Shown piece by piece: positions 50,759-60,868 of a DNA stretch of 64,000 nucleotides. The translations under genes were made by a program, and so were the position numbers. The notes beneath the pieces are model-generated. The model ran no database searches, was not told the origin of the DNA, and worked only from the letters and a program-made list of their open reading frames with translations. Source of the stretch: Sutterella faecalis (GTDB taxonomy: Bacteria > Pseudomonadota > Gammaproteobacteria > Burkholderiales > Burkholderiaceae_F); NCBI RefSeq assembly GCF_006337085.1, contig NZ_CP040882.1:62001-126000 (forward strand), in the 5' to 3' direction. How positions within the stretch are numbered: position 1 is the first letter of the stretch; every line of letters begins with the position of its first letter.

Positions 50759-52432
50759 TCAGGCGAGGCGGAGAATCTGATCAGCCTTGTGAAAGAGTGC
50801 GGATTGATGGGTCACAAGCAGAATGGCGGTTCTCGGGAGGAGCTTCTTCATGAGGTCGAGCATGCGTTCTGCCGATGCGTCGTCGAGCCCGCTCGTCATT
50901 TCATCCATTAGGAGAATGTCGGGCTTCAGACTAACGGCCCGCAGAAGAACGATGCGCTGCTGTTCGCCCCCTGAAAGCGCGTTCGCCCAGTCGGCATGGC
51001 GCTCGAGCTGGTCGGCAAGGTGGTCGAGGCGCGCGAGCGACAGGAGCTCTTTTGCCTCCTTGTCTGAGAGTGATGACGGATCGCGCGGATAGGCGAGGGC
51101 GCTCCTCAACGTCCCCTTCATGAGATAAGGCTTCTGAGGAATCCAGACGATCGTGCCGCGGGTCGCAATCTCTCCGGTAAAGCTTCCGGAGAAGCCGGCG
51201 AGCACCTTGAGGAGCGTCGACTTTCCAATGCCGGAGGGGCCGGTCGCAAAGGCGAGCGTTCCCTGTCTGAGGGACAGATTTACAGGAAGCGCGCGGCATT
51301 GATCCTTGCTGCCGCTGGGAATGTTGAGAACGATGTCGGCTTTCAGAACGTCCGGCGACCCGTCGGGGAGCTGCTTGCGAGCGGAGGCGAGTTTTTCAGC
51401 CGCCTCATCTGCATCCGTAATGCCCTGTTCCAGACGGCGAAGGCGTTCGTAGGCGGCGGAAAGCTTCGCCAGATCGTCATAGGCAAAGATGATCCAGGAG
51501 AGCGACCTCGCAACGTCATTGAAGGCGCCGCGAATCTGCATGACGCCGCCCAGCTGTATAGCGCCTGAGAAGAAGGACGGAAGCGAAAAGAAAATGGGCG
51601 CCAGATGCGTGAACTGACCAATGCCGACCGTGAAGAGGTCGAGGTCGCGCTGCTTTTTGATGAGCGCGATCAGCACCTGAAGGAGGTCGGAAAACCGATC
51701 CCTCAAGCCCCGTTCTTCAGCCGCTTCAGCGTGAGACCCGGCGATGGCCGCGCCGTTGCGCCGCTTTTCCATCAGGGCCGAGCGGAGATTGGCCTCCATG
51801 TGCTGCGCTTCCATGTTGAAGCTCTTGAGCTTCCTGCCGATCAGGTGCGTGAAGAATGTGGCGACGGCGGTATAGATGAGGCACACCCAAAACATGTATC
51901 CGGGGATCGTGATTCCGAAGAGCGTAATGGAACCCGAAAGGTTCCAGAGAATGAGGGAGAAGCTTCCGATTGTGAGGACGGAATCGAAGAGGCTGATGAA
52001 GAGGTTGACGGCAAGGCTCGTCATCGAGCGGACGTCCTCTGTGATTCGCTGGTCCGGGTTGTCGGGCTCCTTTCCGCTTTCCCGGAGCAGGTAATGCGCG
52101 CTTCGGGGGGAGAGCCACCGGGCAAAGAAAATCTCCGTTACGTCGCGGCGAAGCGCGAGTATCAGCCGGTCCTTGAGGTATCCCGCCCAGACGAGGAGAA
52201 CGATGATGGCTGCCGCGAGGCCGATGAAGTAGAAGAGCTCCCGGTAGATCCCTTCCTGGTCGACCTTCTGAAGGGCGTCGAAGAACCGGCCGTTCCAGTC
52301 GTTGTAGAGGATCGCCAGCCGAATGTTGACGACGTATGCGCCGAGCACGATGCCGAAGAGGAGCCAGAGCTTCAGCCGATCGCGGGAAAAGAGATATTGC
52401 CCGAGGAGCCGGGCGAGGCTGCTTCTTTGCAT
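50759..52432 (-). CDS. ABC transporter, fused permease and ATPase (YddA/SbmA-BacA-like)
   Basis: 557 residues. The N-terminal membrane domain has five or six segments (LWLLFGIVLGAYVVNIRLAIL, LFYFIGLAAAIIVLLVWAGYL, ITLFGITIPGYMFWVCLIYTAVATF) of the ABC_membrane_2/SbmA type. The C-terminal ATPase has Walker A GPSGIGKSTLLK, signature LSGGEQQRI, Walker B ILLMDEMTSGLDDAS and switch His LLVTHQSALFH. Related proteins import B12, peptides or lipids. Its place between a TonB receptor and a binding protein under a Fur box suggests a metal-chelate or heme role. Confidence 0.88.
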   Translation of the reverse strand: MQRSSLARLLGQYLFSRDRLKLWLLFGIVLGAYVVNIRLAILYNDWNGRFFDALQKVDQEGIYRELFYFIGLAAAIIVLLVWAGYLKDRLILALRRDVTEIFFARWLSPRSAHYLLRESGKEPDNPDQRITEDVRSMTSLAVNLFISLFDSVLTIGSFSLILWNLSGSITLFGITIPGYMFWVCLIYTAVATFFTHLIGRKLKSFNMEAQHMEANLRSALMEKRRNGAAIAGSHAEAAEERGLRDRFSDLLQVLIALIKKQRDLDLFTVGIGQFTHLAPIFFSLPSFFSGAIQLGGVMQIRGAFNDVARSLSWIIFAYDDLAKLSAAYERLRRLEQGITDADEAAEKLASARKQLPDGSPDVLKADIVLNIPSGSKDQCRALPVNLSLRQGTLAFATGPSGIGKSTLLKVLAGFSGSFTGEIATRGTIVWIPQKPYLMKGTLRSALAYPRDPSSLSDKEAKELLSLARLDHLADQLERHADWANALSGGEQQRIVLLRAVSLKPDILLMDEMTSGLDDASAERMLDLMKKLLPRTAILLVTHQSALFHKADQILRLA

Positions 52433-52564
52433 GGGGCATCCGAGAGAGGAGAACCGATCGCGCCTTCAGCTGTCGGAGTCTGGAGCTGCTGAAGGCCGGT
52501 GCATCAAATGACGGCGGTCGGTCCGGGTTGCGAACGCGAGAGAGGCGTTCTGTGTTTCAATGGA

Positions 52565-54622
52565 TCAGAACTGGGCCGAGAGCCAGGCTCTGAAGCCTCG
52601 GGCGAAGCCCCATGACGTATAAGACTGTCCTGAGAAAGCAGAGTATTTCTCGTTCGTGACGTTCGTGACGGCGAGACCTGCCTGGAGTCTGACGAAGCCT
52701 GTCCTTGGCGGCGTCCACGTCACGCCGATGTCGTGCGTGGCGTAATTGTCCGCTTGGTATTTGCCATATTGATCCATAAATTCCCCGCCCTTTGCCCAAT
52801 GGACGCGATACCAGGGTTCGAGAGAGAATTCATTGAATTTGTAGCTGAGGCGAAGATTTGCAGACTGAGGTGTATTGGATTTAATGCGCTCGCCGGTTTC
52901 CTTGTCCTCGGAATGGAGATATCCGTAGGAAGCGTTTGCGCGGAAGTTGCCGAGAGCATAGCTGCCGCTCAGTTCGAAGCCCTTATTGACGACGTGCCCA
53001 TAGTTGACGGGTTGATGGACTAAAGTGGAAGGATCCCCGGCAAGAGGTTCGGAATTGACTGTAATGTAGTCCTTGATGTCGTCATAGAAGGCTGCAGCCT
53101 TGACGCTCAGCTCATCTCCTTCAGCGGCGAGGTCGGCAAATAACGCGCTGGCTCCAACTTCATAGTTGACTGATTTTTCAGGTTTCAGGTCAGGATTAGG
53201 AACGACAATCGCAGTTGTGATGCCCCACATCGGATATACCGCTGCGTAATACATTTCATCGAGAATCGGCGGACGATAGCCCGTGTTGACGGATCCCCAG
53301 AAGAGAAGCGAGTCCATTGGTGTCAGGCGAAGCGTTACGCCAGGCGTGACTTTGGAGTCAGATAAGGATGGATGGGAATTATTCGACTCGCGCTTGAAGT
53401 AGCTCCAGCGCAGTACCGGGACGATGGAAAGATAGTCATTGAAGGCATACTGGTCTTCAATAAAGAGACCGCCGTCGAAGCCGTCGGAATCAGGGCGAGT
53501 ACCGTCAGGCACCCAGCCGGAGAGGGACATTTGCTTGCCGTTCTGAGACGTCTTGGAAAAATCGCCGCCAAATGTGAGTTCATGAGACCCGAACGCCGAG
53601 AAGTAGCTCGTGTTCTGCATGTTCCCGCTAAAGGAATTGAATTTGTCCTTTGAGAGATCAACAATTTCATTATCAAAAAGGAATTCGGACTGAGCAAACT
53701 GAAGTGCAGTTTTGAGGTTGATCCAGTCGTTCTTTTCAAACTCCCACTTACCGCTTACGCGGTGTTGCTCGTAACGATACTTGTCGAAGCCGCCGCTCTG
53801 GAAAAGCCTGTCGTTATGCGCAATGTCGTAGAAATACGCGAGCTGAAGAAGATGTTCCGGGAGAGGCGAAAGCGTCGCTTTGGCAAAGACCGACGTTGAA
53901 TCGTTATCGACATTCGCCGTGCTGCGGTGTCCCGTTTCAGAGCTCGTTGCTGCACCGGAGTCTCTGCGGGTTACGCCGGCAACCACATCCCAAAGTTCCG
54001 TGCGGCCGTAGATGTAGGCGCTCTTCTGCCATTCAAGGTTGTCCGAGACGTAGCCGGCTTTGAGTGTGGCGCCGAAGTCCTTGTCGGAATCCCTGAGGAA
54101 ATCTGCGGCGTCTTTCGTTTCAACAGCAATCGTTCCTCCAATGCCGCCGTTGCCGTAAAGCGCACTGCCGCCGCCGCGCTTGACTTCAATCTGCTTCAGA
54201 AGTTCAGAATCAATGAAGATGCCGGTGGGTCGATTGCCGCCGGACGACTGGTTGTCCTGACGCATGCCGTCGATGAGGAATGTGATCTGATGGTCGCCGG
54301 AACCGCGGATCGAGATATGGTTGTTCATCACCGAATTGAAGGCATCCATGTCGACGTTGGGGATGTCGAGTAGAAGCTCCGCGAACGTAATCGGCTGAAT
54401 CTCCTCGGCATCTTTCTGCGTCAGAACGCTGATGGAGCTTGCCGCCTGGTTGAGGGGCTGCGCGGTGCGCGTGGCAGTAACAACGACGGGCTGAGTGCTC
54501 GTTGCAGTTTTTTGAGCATCAGCGCTTTCAGCAGCGATCGCGGATGCGGAAGTCAAAATGATGGATGCGATTGCAGCCAGCCGGAAAGGGAGAACGGAAG
54601 ACCGGCAGAGGGTGGCGGACAT
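52565..54622 (-). CDS. TonB-dependent outer-membrane receptor (heme/siderophore type)
   Basis: 685 residues with a signal peptide (to ~30) and a TonB box region (QPVVVTATRTAQPL). The plug domain has TFAELLLDIPNVDMD, NNHISIRGSGDHQITFLIDGMRQD and VKRGGGSALYGNGGIGGTIAVETKDA. A 22-strand barrel follows, ending in the terminal Phe of FRAWLSAQF. The plug pattern is that of hemoglobin/heme receptors, but no FRAP/NPNL heme box is evident, so the ligand is open. First gene of the iron operon. Confidence 0.92.
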   Translation of the reverse strand: MSATLCRSSVLPFRLAAIASIILTSASAIAAESADAQKTATSTQPVVVTATRTAQPLNQAASSISVLTQKDAEEIQPITFAELLLDIPNVDMDAFNSVMNNHISIRGSGDHQITFLIDGMRQDNQSSGGNRPTGIFIDSELLKQIEVKRGGGSALYGNGGIGGTIAVETKDAADFLRDSDKDFGATLKAGYVSDNLEWQKSAYIYGRTELWDVVAGVTRRDSGAATSSETGHRSTANVDNDSTSVFAKATLSPLPEHLLQLAYFYDIAHNDRLFQSGGFDKYRYEQHRVSGKWEFEKNDWINLKTALQFAQSEFLFDNEIVDLSKDKFNSFSGNMQNTSYFSAFGSHELTFGGDFSKTSQNGKQMSLSGWVPDGTRPDSDGFDGGLFIEDQYAFNDYLSIVPVLRWSYFKRESNNSHPSLSDSKVTPGVTLRLTPMDSLLFWGSVNTGYRPPILDEMYYAAVYPMWGITTAIVVPNPDLKPEKSVNYEVGASALFADLAAEGDELSVKAAAFYDDIKDYITVNSEPLAGDPSTLVHQPVNYGHVVNKGFELSGSYALGNFRANASYGYLHSEDKETGERIKSNTPQSANLRLSYKFNEFSLEPWYRVHWAKGGEFMDQYGKYQADNYATHDIGVTWTPPRTGFVRLQAGLAVTNVTNEKYSAFSGQSYTSWGFARGFRAWLSAQF

Positions 54623-54655
54623 GATGTGCTCGCTTTGATGTTCCCAGACATCTGA

Positions 54656-54682
54656 GATTGATAATGAAATCTATTATCAATC
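54656..54682 (-). promoter_or_regulatory. Fur box upstream of the TonB receptor operon
   Basis: GATTGATAAT and ATTATCAATC are perfect 10-bp inverted arms separated by 7 bases, 34 bases before the receptor start codon. It contains the GATAAT-type repeats of Fur sites. It predicts derepression under iron shortage for the receptor, the ABC transporter and the binding protein. Confidence 0.8.
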
Positions 54683-54879
54683 ATGAAAACCTCTAACCTT
54701 GTAGACGCTTTAATGTCTTTCCTGAATTTTCAAGTGTTTGAGTCTAGAGCCAGGCGGCAGTAGATGATAAACCCCTACTCATTTCCGCTGAGTAGTGACG
54801 GTGAGACTCTATAAAGATTCATCAGTGCTGGTTTGCAGAGGAAGAAAAGTGCTACGGCAGTAGTGGGAAGAATTGAAAG
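54683..54879. other. Intergenic region between the receptor promoter and the PatB terminator
   Basis: About 200 AT-richer bases. They should contain the -35 region of the iron operon. I see no ORF or RNA gene here. Confidence 0.35.
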
Positions 54880-54915
54880 AAACCGTCAGACAGAATCAAT
54901 CTGACTGACGGTTTT
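54880..54915 (-). terminator. Terminator after the PatB gene
   Basis: AAACCGTCAG pairs with CTGACGGTTT (10 bp), with a short T-rich tail on both strands. It lies 100 bases after the PatB stop. Confidence 0.65.
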
Positions 54916-55018
54916 AGTGGAGAGCGTCTGTTGCGATCCTGGCTCTCCTGCGGCAAGTGTCCTGGCGGTTTTAGATATTCAGAGGCTCGCCGCAGATTCG
55001 CAGTTACTAAGCGCAGCG

Positions 55019-56200
55019 TTATTTCGTAGCCAGCTCAGCCATGCGCTTTTCTGCCGCAGCTTCAATCCGCGAGAGCGCCTCCTCAAGAATCGAGCGCGGG
55101 CAGGCGGTGTTGAGCCTCATGTGGTTCTTGCCGCCTGGTCCGAAGGATTCTCCGGGATTCATCGCAACTTTTGCTTCCTCGAGGAAGAAGCGGGTGAGAT
55201 CGGCCTGGGTATTGAAGCCGAGCGCCGAGCAGTCGAGCCACATCAGGTAGCTCGCTTCCGGCATGTAGCTCTTGATCGACGGGATCCGCTTTTCAAAGAA
55301 GTCGTGCGCGAAGGCGAGATTTTCCTTCACGTAGGCGCGAACCTGTTCGGCATAGTCGTCGCATTGGGTCCAGGCGGCGGCGAAGCCCGCCTGCGAGAAG
55401 GCGCTGCGGTCGGTCTGGCTCGCTGTGAGTTCCGCCTTGACGCGGGCGGCGAGCGCGGGATTCTTGCTGATGAGAACGGCGGCTCGGAGCCCTGCCGTAT
55501 TGAAGGTCTTCGACGGGCTGTTGCCGTAGACCGTAATGCTGCGCGCAGCTTCGGAGAGCGTGAGAAGCGTCGTGTGCTCGCCCTTAAAGACAAAGCCTGA
55601 GTGAACTTCGTCCGCGAGGATCACCACATTGTGGCGGCAGCAGATCGAAACGATGCGCTCGAGCTCTTCCTTCGAGAAAACGCGTCCCGTCGGATTGTGG
55701 GGGCTGCAGAGCAGGAAAAGCGTGCATTCAGGGTCGGCTGCGCGGCGCTCAAAGTCCTCAAAGTCGATTTCAAAGCGTCCTTCGACGAGCTTTAACGCAT
55801 TCATCGAGGGAATGCGGCCGTTCGACTTCGTGAGTTCGATGAAGGGCGGGTAGGCCGGAACCTGCATGAGAACCTTGCCGCCCGGCTTCGTGAAGGCGCG
55901 GATGGCTACCGCAAGACCGAAGCACATCGACGGGCAGTACTGGACTTCGCTCGGGAGCACCTCAAGGCCGTAATGCCGGGCGCACCAGGAAACGGTCGCA
56001 TTCTCAACAATCCCGGCATGACCGTTCGGGTAGCCGTAGACGCCGGTTTCGGCGATTTTCATAACGGCATCGATAACGGGCTGGGGACACTGGAAGTCCG
56101 AATCCGCAACCCAGAGGGGAAGCACGTCCTTCGGATAGGCAGTCCACTTGGCGGAGTCGATCGTTCTGCGGTCAATCACGCGGTCAAAATCGTATCGCAT
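55019..56200 (-). CDS. patB: PatB/MalY-type cystathionine beta-lyase (PLP enzyme)
   Basis: 393-residue fold type I PLP enzyme. Conserved blocks are VLPLWVADSDFQCPQPVIDAV, GVYGYPNGHAGI, LLCSPHNPTGRVFSKEEL, VVILADEVHSGFVF and YGNSPSKTFNTAGLRAAVLIS (PLP Lys). The MalY/PatB group usually has C-S lyase activity on cystathionine or cysteine conjugates, though it is often annotated as an aminotransferase. I chose ATG 56200 because AAGAAGGA lies at a suitable distance; a TTG at 56206 is also in frame. Monocistronic. Confidence 0.88.
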   Translation of the reverse strand: MRYDFDRVIDRRTIDSAKWTAYPKDVLPLWVADSDFQCPQPVIDAVMKIAETGVYGYPNGHAGIVENATVSWCARHYGLEVLPSEVQYCPSMCFGLAVAIRAFTKPGGKVLMQVPAYPPFIELTKSNGRIPSMNALKLVEGRFEIDFEDFERRAADPECTLFLLCSPHNPTGRVFSKEELERIVSICCRHNVVILADEVHSGFVFKGEHTTLLTLSEAARSITVYGNSPSKTFNTAGLRAAVLISKNPALAARVKAELTASQTDRSAFSQAGFAAAWTQCDDYAEQVRAYVKENLAFAHDFFEKRIPSIKSYMPEASYLMWLDCSALGFNTQADLTRFFLEEAKVAMNPGESFGPGGKNHMRLNTACPRSILEEALSRIEAAAEKRMAELATK

Positions 56201-56206
56201 CAGCAA

Positions 56207-56597
56207 TCCTTCTTGATAGACAGGCGTTGGGTTGTGTAAGCCTCAGGCGCTTCTGAAGAGGCAGGGCTCCTCATGCGCGGGAAGAGTCGAAAAGATAGCG
56301 CAATGAGACGACGGGTCAAGGGACGGGGCGACGCGAAAACGAAAGCATTTGTGCAAACTCAAGAAATCTGCGGGCTTGCCGCGGTGAAGGCAGCTTGCCG
56401 CTTCAAGGGACGCCTCCGAAGGCTAATATCGCAGAGGCATGATGAGAAACAAATTTGAAGTGAGCCTGCGGGCATTGTTCCCGTCCACTTGCTGAGCGCA
56501 GAGGCGGGAATTGAATGTGATGCCGCTGGATACTTCAGCCTGAATGGAGCCGGCGCCGCAGTCTTTGCCGAGAGCAGGGGATTGAGAGCTTTTTGAA
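56207..56597. other. Intergenic region upstream of the second AAA gene
   Basis: About 390 bases between divergent genes. No ORF, RNA or clear repeat is recognised. Confidence 0.4.
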
Positions 56598-57242
56598 ATG
56601 ACAGAACGCTTGCGACAGCCGCTTCCGCTGGGAAGATCCGATTTCATTGCCTTGCGGCACGACGGCTCTATTTATATTGATAAGACGCGGATGGTTTTCG
56701 ACCTCTGCCGTGATTCAAGTAAGGTATTTATTGCTAGGCCTCGTCGTTTCGGAAAGTCGCTTCTCGTCTCGACTTTTTCGGCTTTATTTCAGTTCGGCAT
56801 CCGGGATTTCAAAGGCCTTGCCATTGAAAATCTTTGGCCAGACAAAGCATATAAAGTTATTCGACTTGATTTTTCTGAAATTAAATACTGTTCTACAGAG
56901 GAAGATTTTGTCAGCAAATTCCACGATCAGCTCCTGAGGAAGTTTCGTCAGGCGGGCTTCGTTTATGCAGAAAAGGGCGGTCTCTTCATGGGCCAGATTT
57001 CAGACTGGCTTTCCTCGCTGCCGCCATCCTCACTCGTCATTCTGATTGACGAATATGACGCGCCGCTCACGGCGTCGCTTGACGATCCGGCGCTTTTTGA
57101 CCGCATTCGCGCCTCCATAAACGCCTTTTTTCAAGTTTTGAAATCCAACGAAGGCTGCCTCAGGTTTTTCTTCATGACGGGGATCACGCGGCTGAAGACC
57201 TTTTTTCCGGAAATTAATTTTCTGGATGACATTTCGCTCAAT

Positions 57243-59137
57243 TAAAAGAACCTCAATTCTTCCCACTATAGTGAGCCGGAAGAGCGTTCCTTTCGAGGGC
57301 GACCTCTTGGGCGAGGAGGCCCATAGATGATCGGCCGAACTCTGGGGCGCCCCGGCTTGCGTTTCGGCTGGGGGTTTACTTCCTGTGCCTTCGTCTGTTC
57401 CGGTTTTTTGCGCGGCCGGCCGCGTTTTTTTCGGATCCGGCGCTTTGTCTTTGCCGGGCAAGGCGAGCTCCAAAGCCGCCAGCAACTCTCCATCGCACTT
57501 CAGCAGACGATTCCAGTATTCGTCATCAACCTGCGGCAGGCTCTCCCGCGGCGCCTTGCGATTGCGCCAGCACGTTCTGAGCGAGTCCATGACATCCCCG
57601 AATGTTGCATTGTCGAGTACTCCTGCCTTCGACATGCGCTTCACAATGCGGGATGTCAGGATGGAGGCAATGAGGTCTACGAATTCGGATCCGCGGACGG
57701 AGTAGTCGGACTGGACCCGGGTTACGCCGAAATCAAGGCTGTTCTTGTAAACATCGAAGAACATCTCAAGCTGCCAGCGCTGTTCGTAGCATGCGTAGAC
57801 CTCAGCGCACGTCATGTCGAGATCCGACTCAAAGACGATTGTTCCATACGAACCGCAATGCTCATCGTAGTTCTTCTTGTCGTATGAATCGCTCCTGCGC
57901 TGGCGGTCCATGAAGGAGTTGTCTTCCGCCTGAGCCTTCCACGAATCCCTGAAGGAGTAGAGGAAGCGCCCGTTTCCCATCTTTACCTTTTTGCAGCGGA
58001 TGCGCTTATCAATGCCGCGCAGACAATCCTCGAAATCGAGCATGGCGTTCTCTGCAATCTTCTTGTCCGAGCGCTTCAGCGGCGTGAGGAAATGAAGCCC
58101 TTCATGCTTTCGGAGCAGGCCTTCAATTGCCTTGGGAGGGAATCCCTTGTCCGTGATCAGGACGCCTCGTTCGATTTTGTTTTCCGAAACGAATGAGCTG
58201 TAGGCGCGGGCGTCGATCATATTGCCCGGATAGACCTGTGCGCACAAGGGTTCCTGTGCTTCAAGGTCATAGGCGTAGAGGACGGAAATCTCTTTGCAGC
58301 CCTTGACGCGAGCCTTTCTTGAGAAGGCAGACAAATCATTGACGATGCTTGTGTTCTGCTTGAGCGTTCCATCAATGATGATGTGGTGATCCCTGCAGAC
58401 GGCGGCGAGCCGGGCAGTGATGAAGGCATTCATCTTGCCGGCGTCCTGGCCGAGCAGGTTCAGGAACTTGCTGATGGTGTTCTCAGAGAGAGGCAGTCCG
58501 GGGTAGAAAACCGAGATGAAGGACTTTTCGTAATGCTGACGGCATCGGGAGATCTTGATGCCCTTGTGCTCAATGCGGAGCAAGGCGAGCGCAAGAATCA
58601 TGCAGGCGTCCTTGACTTCGTAGACCTTGAAGAGCTCATCGTCGAGCCCTCGAAGTTCGTCGTGAAGCAGTGCCGCGGCCCCGTAAGAGAGATAGTCGGG
58701 ACCGTCTTCTGCAAGACTCGCCGCGGACTGGCGAGGCACAAACTTGCCGTCAATGATGTGCCCAATGACCGGCCCGTTCACCGGGCGCGGGTTGCAGCCG
58801 GGCTTGCATATGGAAGCCCGACGACTGTGAACCGCATAGCGCTTGGCGCCATTGCTGCCGCTGTCGATGACAACGGTATTGCGCGGTCTCGGAACCTTGC
58901 GGATGTGCTCTGGAACGGCCATGAAAATATCCTTGATAATATCATATATTATAGTTCTAATCACTATAGAAATCAATGTTCTCGGATTAATTTTCAAGGT
59001 CAAAAAGCAGTCCCAGGCCGGATTTCGGACATGAAAAAAGCCCCAGAAATGAGGGAAACTCATCTGAGGCTTGCACGAAATTTCAATTTGTTGATTTTTA
59101 AGAATTCTTCATAGTGTGAAGATCTGAGGTTCTTTTA
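57243..59137 (-). mobile_element. IS4-superfamily insertion sequence in the second AAA gene
   Basis: 1,895 bp. The inverted ends TAAAAGAACCTCA (left) and TAAAAGAACCTCA (read from the right) extend further imperfectly. A 6-bp duplication CTCAAT lies at 57237-57242 and 59138-59143. One transposase gene lies on the minus strand. It is not the same element as the 2,146-bp one. Confidence 0.93.
57266..58922 (-). CDS. IS4-superfamily transposase with a frame change at an A7 run
   Basis: Starts MAVPEHIRKVPRPRNTVVID at ATG 58922. DDE residues appear in HHIIIDGTLKQNTS, ERGVLITDKGFPPKA and ACYEQRWQLEMFFDVYKNSLDFGVTRV. The original frame has no stop inside the IS and runs into the AAA gene to 57030. 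Just after ...LPGKDKAPDPKK there is a run of seven A (57425-57431). Reading one base on from there gives a basic tail with three AT-hook-like motifs (KKRGRPRKK, RKPGRPRVR, RPRGRPRKE) and a TAG stop at 57266 inside the IS. This is either a frameshift mutation or programmed slippage. With the shift the protein is 551 residues. Confidence 0.75.
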
Positions 59138-60131
59138 CTCAATGGGGTCTATGGAACATTAATTGGCTTTACTGAAGAAGAAATCAAAAAAGCTTTTCCC
59201 TATTATCTGAGAGAAGCAGAACAGAAACTGGGATTGACCGAGGACGCCCTCGTCGGGAGGCTCAGGGAAAACTACGGCGGCTATTCTTTTGAGCCGGAAG
59301 CTCAAGCGCACGTTTTCTCTCCCTGGTCGGTGCTGAATTTCTTGAGGCACCCCGGGCAGGGCTTCAAAAATTACTGGTTTGCTAGCGGCGGGCTGCCGAC
59401 GCGATTCCTCCAACTTCCGGGGAATCATGCGCTCATGTCTCCCGATCAGTTCAACCAGCCGATCGGAATCCCGCTGGATGAGCTCTCGGCTTCACGAGAG
59501 GTCAGCGACTTCCCCGCTGCGGCGCTTCTTCTTGAGGCAGGGTACCTCACCATCAAAAACAAGCTCAATGCTGCGGAGGTCGAGCTCGGGTACCCGAACC
59601 AGGAAGTAAGGCTTTCAATTGCCCGGCTCTATGCGGACGAGATGCTCCGGAACGTCAATCGACTTGAGGTCGGCGTGTCGCGGCTTGAAAAAATGCTCGA
59701 TTGCGAAAATGTCGATACCGTTGTCAGACAGTTCAACGCCGTACTCAACACGATTGACTGCCGGCACTGCCCGATCCGCGACGAAGCTTCCTGCATGAGC
59801 CTGATCGAAGTTCTCCTGATGGGCGCCGCCATGGCGACGGATGTTGAGAAGCACTCCGCTCCGGGTCGGAGTGATCTCGAGGTCCGTACCCGGAATCGTC
59901 AATGGGTATTCGAATTCAAGTTCGCCAGGAAAGCCAGCGAAGTTTCGAGGCTTCTTGCGGAAGCGGCGGAGCAGCTCCTCACGCGCCGTTACGGCGAAGC
60001 GCCTCACGATCGTGAACTTATCCGTGTCGCGCTGGTCTTTGACGCCGAAAAACGTGAGTTTGCCGCCTGGGAAAGCGTTTAACCCATCAAAAAAGCGGCC
60101 TCCGTCAGGGAGGCTGCTCGAATAAATGTAA

Positions 60132-60704
60132 TCAACCGAAGAGCTTCGTGAGGTGCGCTTCCCAGCGCTTCATGTCAGCTTCAATGGTCGGGTGCTTGAA
60201 GACGTCGTTCACCATGAAGCTTTCGCAGGGCTTCATTCCGAGAAATTCGAAGGTCTTGTGAAGCGGCATGAAGAGGCCGTCGATGCCTTTGCCTTCGAAG
60301 AACTGGTTGGGATCGGTGAAGGCTTCAAGAGGCGCATTCCAGGTCGAGGAGAGAAGGTAGCGCTTCGAGGTGAGCTTTCCGCCCGAACCGTACTTCTTCT
60401 GCGGATCCTTGCGGCTTCTGCCGTCGCCGCCGCAGAGAATCGGGTCGACGAAGACGTCGTCCTCGTATTTCTTCAGCTGCCAGGGCGTGCTCATCCACCA
60501 GCCCGGCGTTTGAATGATGACGACGTCCGCACGCAGAATCTTCTGAGCCTCCTCGGCGTTGTCCCAACCGTTTTCAAGACGCGTCTCTTCAACAGTGTGG
60601 CCGAGCTTCTCGAGCGTTTCGCGGGCCTTATCCACCATGGCGGCCGAAAGCGTGCCGCCGTGACCGAAGTGGGTGCAGCCGGCATTAACGATCAGAAATT
60701 GCAT
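60132..60704 (-). CDS. mdaB: NAD(P)H:quinone oxidoreductase, MdaB-like
   Basis: 190-residue flavoprotein of the modulator-of-drug-activity-B group, reducing quinones by two electrons. It shows FLIVNAGCTHFGHGGTLSAAMVDKA, IIQTPGWWMSTPWQLKKYEDDVF, LTSKRYLLSSTWNAPLEAF and FLGMKPCESFMVNDVFKHPTIE. Start ATG 60704 is preceded by AAAGGAAAAA. The frame is open upstream to 60785, but that extension lacks family similarity. Monocistronic. Confidence 0.92.
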   Translation of the reverse strand: MQFLIVNAGCTHFGHGGTLSAAMVDKARETLEKLGHTVEETRLENGWDNAEEAQKILRADVVIIQTPGWWMSTPWQLKKYEDDVFVDPILCGGDGRSRKDPQKKYGSGGKLTSKRYLLSSTWNAPLEAFTDPNQFFEGKGIDGLFMPLHKTFEFLGMKPCESFMVNDVFKHPTIEADMKRWEAHLTKLFG

Positions 60705-60868
60705 ATTTTTTCCTTTTAACCTGAATGTCCGGAAGCCTTCTGCAATCGTTGAGAAGGCTTTGAAATTCGACAGTATTGAACTCACCCATCTTAATCTAAG
60801 GGTTATCCCTTTTCAGAAAAGGAGAGCAGAAAAAGGCAGAAACGAGGGAGTTTCGGGCAGGTCGACAT

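Larger units (their letters stand above)
56598..60082 (+). pseudogene. AAA-ATPase-like / PD-(D/E)XK nuclease family protein, second copy, split by an insertion sequence
   Basis: Joining 56598-57242 with 59144-60082 gives 527 residues in one frame (DDISLN-GVYGTLIGFTEEEI). Features in order: LPLGRSDFIALRHDGSIYIDKT, variant Walker A VFIARPRRFGKSLL, Walker B LVILIDEYDAPL, FFFMTGIT, VFSPWSVLNFLRHPGQGFKNYWF, RHCPIRDEASCMSLIEVLLMGAA and the nuclease core GRSDLEVRTRNRQWVFEFKFA. It is a paralogue of the gene at 2308-7892. The break is a 1,895-bp IS flanked by CTCAAT duplications. The start codon ATG 56598 lacks a strong ribosome binding site. Confidence 0.9.
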
